Below are positions 44,632 to 54,280 of a stretch of DNA of 64,000 nt, piece by piece (position 1 is the first letter of the stretch; each line of letters opens with the position of its first letter). Both the position numbers and the translations under genes were made by a program. The DNA lies in contig JAPTHN010000025.1 in NCBI GenBank assembly GCA_026936325.1, positions 4,432,001 through 4,496,000 of the forward strand, given 5' to 3'. The notes beneath the pieces were generated by a model. It searched no databases. It was not told where the DNA came from and saw nothing but the letters and a program-made list of their open reading frames with translations. Source of the DNA: Platynereis dumerilii (lineage: Eukaryota > Annelida > Polychaeta > Phyllodocida > Nereididae).

Positions 44632-45188
44632 CAGGGTGGTCAAGAAAAAACTTTACAGTCTTTGGCCCATGAGGCACAACTCAGTCAGTTCTTATCCAAT
44701 CAGTCTCATTTTTGCATGAAGTTCGGGTAGGAAAGTCAGTATTATGTTTCTAGTCTTGATTTTAATTTCAATAAGGCATTATGACAGCAGACACGTTTTG
44801 ACAAACTATGGTAGCTTGAAATTTCTATCAACCTTCTTCTCTTCTAATCTCCCCACTGGACTGAGTTCCACTCGAAGAGAGCTGAAATCCTGGGACCAAA
44901 CATCTCTGAAGAACTCTAAGCAATTGTAAAAATATGAAGGCAATGGTAAAATATTTGAATTGATGGCAATGCTTTGCATTCGGGGCAGCAAGATGTGTGC
45001 AAATGGCCTTTTTTTATTTCTGAAAAAACATAGCTCGAGATTACACATCATGTCCCTGGAGAACAAACTACAGATGATATGTCGCCATAACTATCCTCCT
45101 CACATTGAAAAAGATTGGATAGTAATAACAGACAAATTTGTAGAACTATGCCAAAGAGAGAGAGTAAAGTTTTTTCTTGACCACCCTG
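44632..45188. mobile_element. Mariner-type MITE, 557 bp
   Basis: The ends CAGGGTGGTCAAGAAAAAAC are inverted and flanked by TA (44630-44631 and 45189-45190). They match the ends of 24024-24954, but the interior is unrelated and has no recognisable transposase block. Confidence 0.88.
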
Positions 45189-45479
45189 TAATTGCTGGCA
45201 AATTGAATTTGCAAAGCTAATATTGGGACATTCAGCCACCACTGGGTGTGCTGCATGTTAAATAGACTAGTAATGGACTGACAGACACTGGATCTGAGTA
45301 GATAGTCTGACAGTCATAGTAAAGTTTACCGGTATCAGCTGTTTATAGTAAATGGTTTGGTATCTGTAGATTTCTCTTATCTACATGTATGTATGTATAT
45401 GTATTCATGACTGTATGTCACTTACTCTGTGTTTTGCCAATGCTTTCATTCATTCTATCTTATTCTGTCTGACTTGTCT

Positions 45480-45560
45480 ATCTATCATGTCTAAATGTCT
45501 ATCTTATCATCTATCTATCCATCTTGTATATATATTTATATTTCGGTCTATCGATCTCTT
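45480..45560. repeat. (TATC)n-rich microsatellite
   Basis: Interrupted TCTA/TATC units. Confidence 0.7.
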
Positions 45561-45577
45561 GGCTCCATACACTCTGT

Positions 45578-45653
45578 CTCGGGTGCAATTCCTTCTCCTG
45601 CCGGGTCACCTTGACCAATGTTTGATGGCAGTATCAATCATCCTTTGTCTCAT
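45578..45653 (+). mobile_element. SINE, 5' half, interrupted by a LINE
   Basis: CTGCCGGGTCACCTTGACC, TGTTTGATGGCAG, then CCTTTGTCTCAT. The SINE continues at 47154 with TGCTGTGTCCTCCTCC. GTCTCAT is duplicated on both sides of the LINE (45647-45653 and 47147-47153). Confidence 0.93.
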
Positions 45654-47146
45654 AATAATAATAATAATAATAATAATTTTATTCTTGTATAGCGCATTAC
45701 ATGGCATAACGCATCTCAATGCACTTTGACAACAAAATTACAATGATAGTATGTATAAATAAAAACATAAACCACATAAAATTATTTACAATAACATAAA
45801 CTAAAATAGTGAGTCTTGAGACCTTTTTTAAAATCAACAAAGTCTGTTTTTCTCCGAAGATAGGGCGGCAGCTCATTCCAAAGTTTAGGGCCTACTGTAG
45901 CAAATGCCCTATCACCGTAATTTTTCAAAGTTCTCGTTGTTGGTCGAACAAGTGTGATGGCGTCACTACTCCTGAGGTTACCTCGCCCCGAGGACTTGAT
46001 GTTTATTAACTCCTTCAGATAAAAAGGAGCCACTGACCAGTGAATACATTTGAAAATAATACAAACAATTTTAAAGTTTATTCTAGCTCTTACTGGCAAC
46101 CAATGAAGTTGCTCCAGAATAGGACTGATATGCAGGCGGTCTCTCTTCCTAATGCTGAAAACTAATCGAGCCGCTGCATTTTGAATGGCCTGTAATTTAC
46201 GAAGTTGGTAATCCTGAATGCCAATAAGTATGCTATTACAACAATCGAGACGTGAGGTAATAAAAGCGTGAACCAATTTCTCTGTCATTTTACGATCTAA
46301 TAAGTGTCTAATCTTTCCTACCCTCCAAAGGGAATAGGAAGCAGCTTTACAGATGTTTGCTACCTGCTGTGACATAGTTGCATTTACATCGAACATCACT
46401 CCTAAATTTCTAACAACAGAAGACTTTTGAATCACAGATTCACCTACATGAATAACATCGCAATCAGGAGGAGACCTCTTAAACCGTGAAGTAAAGCAGA
46501 CTATCTCGGTCTTAGCATCATTAAGGGCTAAAAAATTTGCAGCCATCCAAGTTCTAATATCTTGTATACAATTCTCAATTCTTAATACAGAATCAGGAGT
46601 TTCACAACAAATATATAACTGCGTATCATCAGCAAAAATGACTGTTCTACAGTTGTGCCGAGCAATTACTTCTTCAAGTGGTGCAGCATACAACGAAAAC
46701 AACATAGGTCCTAAAATGGACCCCTGGGGGACCCCATAAACAAGTGTCCGCCGGTCCGACACCATCGACTCACCAATGACCACCTGTTGTGACCTTCCGC
46801 ACATAAATGAACGAACCCAGTCCAAAGCTAGACCGTCAAAGCCGTAGCGAATTTTCAGTCTGTCAAGAAGTACATTGTGGTCGATGGTGTCGAACGCGGC
46901 CGACAAATCTAACAAAACAAGAATGACGTCATGTCTCTTATCAAGCGCAAGCATAATATCATTTTGTATACGTAACAATGCAGTCTCTGTGCTATGGGCA
47001 ACACGATATGCAGACTGGTATTTACCATAGAGTAAATTCGTACTGAAATAGTCATTCATTTGTATATGAGCACAACGTTCTAGGAACTTGTCTAAAAACG
47101 AGCAGTTCGAAACAGGTCTATAGTTCTTCAGAATATTTCGATCTAA
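45654..47146 (-). mobile_element. 5'-truncated CR1/L2-group LINE inside a SINE
   Basis: Minus strand, with the 3' end at the left in a (TTA)n tail (45654-45676) and the 5' truncation at 47146. The flanking GTCTCAT duplication and the split SINE define the insertion exactly. The coding part is the 3' half of a reverse-transcriptase ORF. The sequence is well preserved, so the insertion is fairly recent and younger than the SINE. Confidence 0.93.
45782..47059 (-). CDS. LINE reverse transcriptase fragment, CR1/L2 group
   Basis: The first ATG gives 425 residues; the frame is open back to the truncation at 47146, adding ILKNYRPVSNCSFLDKFLER, the usual lead-in to reverse-transcriptase block 2. Motifs in order are KYQSAYRVAHSTETALLR, LLDLSAAFDTIDH (first catalytic Asp), VPQGSILGPMLF, VIFADDTQLY (catalytic Asp pair), LNDAKTEIV, RNLGVMFD, and the C-terminal LHWLPVRARINFKI and WNELPPYLRR blocks typical of CR1, L2 and Rex1 relatives. 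No stop or frameshift is visible. The endonuclease and N-terminal part are absent because of 5' truncation, so the copy cannot move by itself. Confidence 0.93.
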   Translation of the reverse strand: MNDYFSTNLLYGKYQSAYRVAHSTETALLRIQNDIMLALDKRHDVILVLLDLSAAFDTIDHNVLLDRLKIRYGFDGLALDWVRSFMCGRSQQVVIGESMVSDRRTLVYGVPQGSILGPMLFSLYAAPLEEVIARHNCRTVIFADDTQLYICCETPDSVLRIENCIQDIRTWMAANFLALNDAKTEIVCFTSRFKRSPPDCDVIHVGESVIQKSSVVRNLGVMFDVNATMSQQVANICKAASYSLWRVGKIRHLLDRKMTEKLVHAFITSRLDCCNSILIGIQDYQLRKLQAIQNAAARLVFSIRKRDRLHISPILEQLHWLPVRARINFKIVCIIFKCIHWSVAPFYLKELINIKSSGRGNLRSSDAITLVRPTTRTLKNYGDRAFATVGPKLWNELPPYLRRKTDFVDFKKGLKTHYFSLCYCK

Positions 47147-47153
47147 GTCTCAT

Positions 47154-47222
47154 TGCTGTGTCCTCCTCCTGTCCTAATTAGCCTTCCAAGTGCATAAATA
47201 CAGGACATGAAGCCTCCATCCA
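47154..47222 (+). mobile_element. SINE, 3' half, after the LINE insertion
   Basis: TGCTGTGTCCTCCTCCTGTC, AATTAGCCTTCCAAGTGCAT, CAGGACATGAAGCC. It continues the copy at 45578-45653. Confidence 0.93.
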
Positions 47223-47690
47223 ATGATCTTCTATTTGTCACTTTGTATCTAAAAGCTATCATTTCTATCCATCTATCTATCGCTATCTATATATCTATCT
47301 AATCATCTATCAATCTCTCCTAGTTGGACTTCACAATAGCATCTTTGCCATAACTACGGCTTCGTACATCTCTGATATTACTTTACATCCTCATAGGCTC
47401 ATGCACATCCAGTGTGTAAACTTGCCTACTTTTTATTCCTGACTTTTTACCCCCAAATATTTTCTCCGAATATATTTTCCACGATCCACAGGATGCAGAC
47501 CGTATCAGGTTTTTTGGCGAACAACTTCCCCCTGTGTGATAAACACAATTACAATACAATTTGACTTCTTCAATAAGATCACTATTGGATTGTTGTTGTT
47601 TCCTGCCTACAACCACACTATTAACAAATATGTTGGTGCCGTCGGTCACGTAAGGATCCAATGGTTAAAGGAGCCGTTTCAGGCAGTTGG
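47223..47690. other. TATC-rich start, then uninterpreted sequence
   Basis: TATC units lie at 47262-47312. A 92-codon minus-strand frame (47383-47661) contains several Cys but no recognisable domain or splice signals. Confidence 0.3.
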
Positions 47691-47691
47691 G

Positions 47692-47718
47692 AGTAAATTA
47701 TTTCGAAATCTTGTTGGT
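47692..47718 (+). repeat. Shared SINE 5' flank, copy 1
   Basis: AGTAAATTATTTCGAAATC, then TTGTTGGT, directly 5' of the SINE at 47721. The same flank precedes the SINE at 49139 (49109-49135) with one mismatch. Confidence 0.85.
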
Positions 47719-47720
47719 AG

Positions 47721-47899
47721 GGGGAGCCGGGGAGGGTTGGTCTAGTGGTAGCGTGCTAGGGTTCGAATCTAGCTCTTACCGGGTCATCTGGGCCTATGTT
47801 GGACGGCTATTCAATCATCTTTGTATCATTGCCGTGTCCTCCTCCTGTGCTAGTCAGTTTAGTGCATAGATACTGGACGTAAAGCCCCAATCATCAATC
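47721..47899 (+). mobile_element. tRNA-derived SINE with head deletion
   Basis: A box GGTTGGTCTAGTGGTAGCG runs directly into GGGTTCGAATC, so about 25 bp between the A and B boxes are lost. Body and tail present. Confidence 0.9.
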
Positions 47900-47994
47900 T
47901 GATATCTTATTGGAGGCCAAGGGGGTTATTAGCAATTTCCAGCTCAGGTCCGGTTACCCAGACTCAATTTTTGACTGTCAAATATGCAGACACT

Positions 47995-48143
47995 AGCAAT
48001 GGACACAGCAATTGAAGGTGAAGGATGATTGAAAATGCTGTCCAACATAGGTCTATGCGACTAACCCAGAGCTGGATTCGAACCCGAGGACGGAGCGATT
48101 GGAAGCCCAGAGAGCTTACTACCAACTGAGCTAACCCCCATCT
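47995..48143 (-). mobile_element. SINE, second subfamily, canonical tRNA head
   Basis: Minus strand: GTTAGCTCAGTTGGTAGTAA (A box), CTTCCAATCGCTCCGTCC, GGGTTCGAATCCAGCTCTGG (B box), then body. This is the copy whose head looks most like a tRNA, but there is no matching acceptor stem. Confidence 0.85.
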
Positions 48144-49108
48144 CTGCATTTTGTCTCCAGTACCTCAAATTAGTACTTTGATTGACAAACTCGCGACATC
48201 ACGCCAAGGTGATCATTACGGGGAACTTGTGCAATTGTTATAGTCATTATATCACTGATGAGATAAAATTCTTTTCATATGTAGTCCAGTCCCACTGTAT
48301 AACCTTGATAAAGATACTTTCGTGAAATAATGTGCCCCAAAAGCACTAAACTGCCGCTTAGTACTCGCATGGGAAATTTTTATTATCTATAAATTTCATG
48401 TACATAATGAAGTTTTTCTATAACATATTTAACATGTTTTGAGATACTTGGAATGAGCTATATGTCTATATCTCTAAGCCTGCATAGATGGAAGATAAAA
48501 ATAGATATCAGTCTAATCATGCTAATATTGAGGCATGGATAGAATAAGTGAGGAGAAATTAATTCATATTTCTAAATTGTTATATAACTTATATTTTGTG
48601 TATATATAATTATTATACTGGTTGCAAATTAGTTTTCAAAGTGCAATGAACTGCACGTACATTTGTCGTACAACAAGAAATAGAACGTAAAATTGAGAGA
48701 AATTCTGAGACGAAGTTCGCAGTGCTGTGTGTATGTTTTCGTCAGCTCTGCGAGAGTGATTGTATATTTTTGGTTGCCGAAAGCCACATACTCACATAGT
48801 ACATACATGCCAGTAGTGTATGTATACAAGACACTGAAAAAGGTGTCAAATGCTTTTTCCTATGTACACATCGATAGGGACCAGAGTTTGTTTAAACAAT
48901 GGCGAAAAGACAAACAGATCATGTATGCTGGTTGTGAAAAGTTTTCGCGAGTAAATATTTGAAGATCAAATCGAGATTTGCTTTGAATAAAGGGATAATG
49001 AGCAAGCAAACACAAGAACTTAAATAACTTTATTGTGGAATTTCATTTGGCAACTTTGTTATGGGGGTTGTTAAAGGGTAAAACTGACATATTATTATAT
49101 TGTCTTGT
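48144..49108. other. Non-coding, nothing recognised
   Basis: AT-rich. The 89-codon frame at 48693-48962 has no recognised domain. Confidence 0.4.
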
Positions 49109-49135
49109 AGTAAATTATTCCGAAATCTTGTTGGT
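49109..49135 (+). repeat. Shared SINE 5' flank, copy 2
   Basis: AGTAAATTATTCCGAAATC, then TTGTTGGT. Partner of 47692-47718. Confidence 0.85.
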
Positions 49136-49138
49136 TGG

Positions 49139-49643
49139 GGGGAGTGTTGGTCTGGTGGTAGCGTGCTAGGTTGCCAATCGCTGGGTCCCAGGTTCGAATC
49201 TAGCTCGTCTGGGTCTATTCTGATGGGTCCCGGGTTCAAATCCAGCTCTGACCATGTCACAACCTGGATTGTGTTTGACTTTGGCTTCAATTATCCTAAC
49301 CACATTGCTTTGTCCTCCTCCTGTTCTTGTGGACGGGTGTTTCAACCATTCTTCGCCTCATTGCCGCGTCATCCTCCTGTCCTTATTAGACTACCAAGTG
49401 CTTAAATACAGGATGTAAAGCCTCAATCATCCATCCATCCATCCTCCTCCTGTTCTTAACCAGTCATGTAAAAAATACAGGATGCAAAGCCCCAATCCAT
49501 CCCGGGCTGAGGTTCTTGGACCTAAGTTGGACAGCTGTTTCAAATATCCTATTCTTCGTTGTTGTGTCCTCGTCCTGTCCTAATTGGCCTTCAAAGTACA
49601 TAAATGCAGGGTGTGAAGCCCCACTCACTCATCAATCCATACC
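49139..49643 (+). mobile_element. Cluster of three or four rearranged SINE copies
   Basis: There are two B boxes (near 49192 and 49229), two body blocks, and tails ending near 49440, 49500 and 49643. All copies are on the + strand. The order suggests insertion of SINEs into SINEs or unequal recombination. Confidence 0.85.
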
Positions 49644-51335
49644 TCCATGGACTACATGGTATAAAGTTCATATATAACCTTGATAACATGACGTTGAAAT
49701 GGGAAAATTTTACAATGCAACATTTTTCCGGATATTAATGCAACAATAACACAAGCATGAAACTCGCAGAAAAGCAATTTAGTTCGTTGAATTATTCAAA
49801 GTAATAAATTTCAACAATATTGCTGTTTTCAAACCAAAATATTAAAGAATTTGGCATCTCCCTGTTGGACAACTCGCTATTATTTGTTGTTAATAAAATG
49901 CGTTGAAAAAAGAAAACTCACTTAGCGTCAAATTTAACCACATCCACGTGGATATAGATTAATCCATAAATTTTGAATTATAATCAATGTATTAATTCCA
50001 CAATTTATGGTTTAGACTTTGGAGCATAATGTAGATTTTCGATATTTAAAAAACCCAGTGTTTTTGGTTTTTTGCTCCTGATTATACAATATTGATCTGA
50101 AATAAGTTTGTCAATAGTCAAAAATAAAGTTACAATATAGCAGAATACAAATTACCAAGTACAAGTCAATCTTAAACATTTTGCAGCACTTCACTCAGTT
50201 ATATAGATCTGTAAAAGTACATCGACTTTAATTCGAATAACTTCATAAAATTTTATCTAGCAAATGTACATTTTCAATTGCCTGGGATTGCTTTTCAAAA
50301 GGCAACTCAGAAATTGACGATTTGGATTGATCATTTTGATATCATCTGGTCTGACGTGCAGTCCAGTGAACATTAAGTTGATTGTTATTGATTTAATTTT
50401 ATTGGTGTTTTGACGTATTGTCATTGGCTTGCGACAAGTATAAAAATTGAAAAATTGGCGTGAATACTAAGAATCGATTTGGGAGTTTTTATGGAAAGTT
50501 TTTCATTGGCTCATTGTGTGGCTCAGACAAAATAATTGAAATATCTTGTACTGCATTTTGATAAGCTTTTAGCCTTTTAGTCTTTGCCATTCAAGGAAAA
50601 AAAATTATTAAAACATCTCATTTGAATTACTTCTTGTAAAAACACAATATAAATAATGCACAAATTTGTTGTTTTGAAGTTAAATTTTTTTGGTGAATAA
50701 AAAATATAATGGAGTTAAAACTTCAATTAAAAAGCTAGAACACAAGAAAAATACCTCTTTCAATATTTTCCTTCAAAAGTTCTTAGAAAATATAGAAACT
50801 GGGGAATAAAGTGTTGTTTGCATGACCATTTCACAACACACTTTCACCACAAGTAAGCATGCCTTTTCAGAACGTGATTTATCCAAACATGCGTGGTTAA
50901 CCACAAAATTCCTAACAATACGGTACTCCCCATATAGATACATTTCCAGGTGTCACATGCTTGCCATTTACTGTTTAACATACAAAAAATATGCACAAAT
51001 TTAGTCATTCAGTATGTAAATTTATGTATTCCACATGTTAATTAGGTTGTTCTATAATAACACCTCATATGATCATTGTCTGGTGCTCATTAATCACAAT
51101 TTGATCCTGTTAATGTTATGGTATTAGCTGTATTTAGTACATTTGTATTGAAGCTATTTATAAATGTAATAATTCAGATTTAATCTGGAAAAGGACTTTT
51201 TCGTGTATCATAGTTGCATCACAAATATATGATGATACATGGACTAACTTGGGCAATGCGTTCTAAAACTATCTTTTAAAACTCAACTTCACCGTAACAA
51301 CTTTCAACTAAACTACGACTCCTAAGTGACTTCAG
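49644..51335. other. Very AT-rich DNA, nothing recognised
   Basis: No repeat with ends and no exon-like frame. Confidence 0.5.
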
Positions 51336-52085
51336 ACTCGCCCTCTGACTTTTTCCCCACAGCTCCTGACTCCTCCCCTCTACCTCCCAACTGCTCCACT
51401 GCACCTTTTGAATCCTCCCCTGCACCTCCCAACCCCTTCCCTGCACCTCCCAACTCCTCCCCACTTCTCCTGACTCCCCTTCTACATCTTCCGACTCCAC
51501 CCCTGCTCCTCCAGACTCCTCCTCCAAAGCACATCCTGACTGCTCTCTACTAGTTATCAAAATGTCATATAATGTCCTGACTCCACCCCTACACCTCCCT
51601 CCAATCCTACACCTCCTGACTCCTCCCCTGCACCTCGTGACTCCTCCCCTGCACCTCCTGACTCCTCCCCTGCACCTCGTGACTCCTCCCCTGCACCTCG
51701 TGACTCCTCCCCTGCACCTCCCGACTTCTCCCCTGCACCTCGTGACTCCTCCCCTGCACCTCGTGACTCCTCCCCTGCACCTCGTCCTCCCCTGCACCTC
51801 CTCCTCCCCTGCATCTTCTCTTCCCCTGCACCTCCTCCTCCCCTGCACCTCCTCCTCCCCTGCACCTCCTCCTCCCCTGCACCTCTACCTCCCCTGCATC
51901 TCCTGACCCCACCCCTACCCCTCCCGAATCCACCACCCCTACTTCTCTCAGCTCCGATCCCTACCCCTCCCCGACTCCTACTCCTCCAAACTCCATCCCT
52001 TCACCTCCAAATTTTATCCCTACAACTCCTGCATCCCACCAGACTCCATCCCTACTACCTCCTGACTCGGACTCTCAAATAAATA
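51336..52085. repeat. Large pyrimidine-rich minisatellite with GACTCC core
   Basis: The best-ordered part (51610-51786) repeats GACTCCTCCCCTGCACCTCG plus one base, a 21-bp unit, about eight times. It is followed by 15-bp CTCCTCCCCTGCACC units to 51905. Both flanks hold looser units. One strand is almost entirely C and T, so several frames on both strands are open. These frames are not genes. Confidence 0.97.
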
Positions 52086-54142
52086 CAACATGTTGGACTC
52101 CCTCAGGACTTCCCAATATGACTCCTGACTGTGACTCCAATTCTCCAAAACCTCAACGCTCAATCTATCTTTGCCTGTTGTATTGACTTGTGCAATGTCC
52201 CGTCTCAATATCAACAACTTAAGCAATGTTAAGTGAGTCTTCCTGTATTGAAACACAATGTAGCGAAGTTCTGGCTCTAGTATCTACACAATCGTTAATA
52301 TAGTAACAGAACAACAGTGCTGAGAGAAAGTCAGAAATTCCTCTGTGAGATAAAATAGTCTTGGTCTGATCAGGTTTCCACCTATCTCACTTCAGGAACA
52401 GTGTGAAATACCGTGGTATCAGTTACGACACTACTTTATTGATACCCTAATGCAAATACCCAGTACAAGGGCTATTGCCTGCCAATGCCTGGTGGATTAC
52501 TGTCATAAGATATGATAAACCCAACACATTGATTGATAACTTAATTTATTGCCCAAAGGCATGATGGCATTGTTGTTGGAATAGGTACTCATGGTACTCC
52601 GTTGTATTGCTATTCTGATATAAAAAGGACTGTTATGATGCTTTTCTGGCAGCTTTCCATTGTTTTCTCTTGGTATGTACTGCTATTCTGATATAAAAAT
52701 GACTTATATAGAGCTTTTCAACCCTGAAATAGACTAAATTTATGTTTGTTCAACAGACAGGTAGATATGTGGATAGATAGTTTGATTGATATATTGATCG
52801 ATACATTGGCAAGTAGAAAGACAGAATGATTGGTGTATAGATAGGTAGATTTGGAGATTATACTTAAGATAGAGAGATTGATCGATATGATACAAAGATA
52901 GATGATTCTTGCCTCGAAGTGCAAAATCTATCTTAGATATCTTCTGAAAATTGATTTTGAATTTAAAGTACATTAATATGATTAGCATGATTAACATGAA
53001 AACTGTGCAAACGGTATGTTGCCTTGTTGGCATGGAAACACAGATTTTTATGAGTCATTAACACCTCATAACCATTCTGAGATTCTTTGATCAAAACATT
53101 GATTGGAACTTGGAAGTTGTATTTCTCCGAAAGTCTGATCCTGCCAATGAGAACTCCGGCTACCTAAAGGATAAGAAAGATAATGGAGAGACTTCAAACT
53201 TAATATTTTCTTGATCCTATGTACATGATGTAGCAAACTATCTTGTTGTATGTGGTGTAAGGCTCAAATCTAATTACGATGATTAACTGCAGTAATTAGT
53301 TACCTCCAGTGTCAGTTAATTAAGGTTTGCTCATCGCTCGTCAAGAGATGCTTCCTTTATACAACGTAGTTTCTCATCAAGTTTGCTTGTGATCTACTAG
53401 CTTGTGATCTTGGCTAGATGCCGACTTGTGATATTGTGAAAGTCAATCACATAGATGGATGGATAAACATGATAAAGTGGGATAGATAGGTGATGGTGGA
53501 TGATTCAGACTTCACATCCTGTCTTTATACACTTAGTACGTTGGTAGGCTGATTGGGACAGGAGATGGATGGATAGATAGACAGCAAGCAGAACAGATAG
53601 ACAGATAACAGATTGATAGCGGGGAAATGGTATTCTGCCAAAAAGAAATGTTTCTTATGAGGAAGAATTGATAAGATAATCTATAACGTGTAGTGAGCAC
53701 TAAAGAAAGAAGAACGACAAATACATTGTTCCTCATAGGTTATGTATGTAATATATGACTCATAATGACTGTTTCTAAACTAATTGGTTCAAGTGGTTGA
53801 ATCATGCGAACCAATTAGTGATTCCGGTTTACCATTGTTTAAATCTTCAATATGATACAATTCAATACAAGAATTTCAGGCTGATAATATGGCTGTGCTG
53901 TACCTTGCTGTGCTGATAACTTGATCCTCAGCCTTATGTGGAAAGTTTAATGCTATTTTTTAGCAGCATGATTTCAGATGACTACCTGCACAAACATTTC
54001 TTGGATCCTTGTCTGAATTCTGTTGCGATGAGCCGATGACAGTCTCAATAAGACCATAACTCTTCTTAACAACGTATAAACATGAAAATCATCATGTGAT
54101 CATTCTCGGTTTCTTATGTGTACTCTTCTTCGTATTTTTCAG
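52086..54142. other. Region 5' of the first recognised LRP1 exon
   Basis: GATA-like tracts lie at 52755-52850 and 53455-53620. TGCTATTCTGATATAAAAA is duplicated at 52607 and 52680. A 12-bp perfect hairpin (ACTAATTGGTTC, 53779-53790, against 53808-53819) is present. A SINE tail is listed separately. No upstream LRP1 exon or signal peptide was recognised. Confidence 0.4.
53491..53563 (-). mobile_element. SINE tail fragment, minus strand
   Basis: Minus strand: CTCCTGTCCCAATCAGCC, then GACAGGATGTGAAG. Confidence 0.75.
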
Positions 54143-54280
54143 ATGTGATCCAGCGCTGTGATGAGGACCTCTTCCAATGTGGTACGGAGATCGTTCCTGG
54201 CGAGTGGTGCATCTCACAGTCCTGGGTTTGTGACGGGGACCATGACTGTTTGGATGGGATAGATGAAAAACAAAATTGCC
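54143..54280 (+). CDS. LRP1: LRP1 exon a: LDLa module 1
   Basis: 46 codons, phase 1 at both ends. It has six Cys ([19 protein letters not shown], then [17 protein letters not shown]) with the DCxDGxDE calcium-binding signature. Acceptor CGTATTTTTCAG, donor GTAAGTG. Vertebrate LRP1 starts with two LDLa modules, so this one is extra. Confidence 0.92.

Noticed and set aside
47383-47661. 92-codon minus-strand frame with several Cys
   Set aside because: Cys spacing fits no known module, there are no splice signals at its edges, and it lies next to microsatellite and SINE DNA.
13026-48143. tRNA genes, because of good A and B boxes
   Set aside because: No copy can form a closing acceptor stem, and all continue into SINE body and tail. 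They are SINE promoters.
51276-51936. Several overlapping 70-190 codon frames on both strands (Arg/Gly-rich and Leu/Pro/His-rich)
   Set aside because: They are translations of the GACTCC minisatellite, which lacks stops in most frames.
53779-53819. 12-bp perfect hairpin as a terminator or RNA gene
   Set aside because: An isolated AT-rich inverted repeat with no transcript context. Such hairpins are expected in DNA of this composition.
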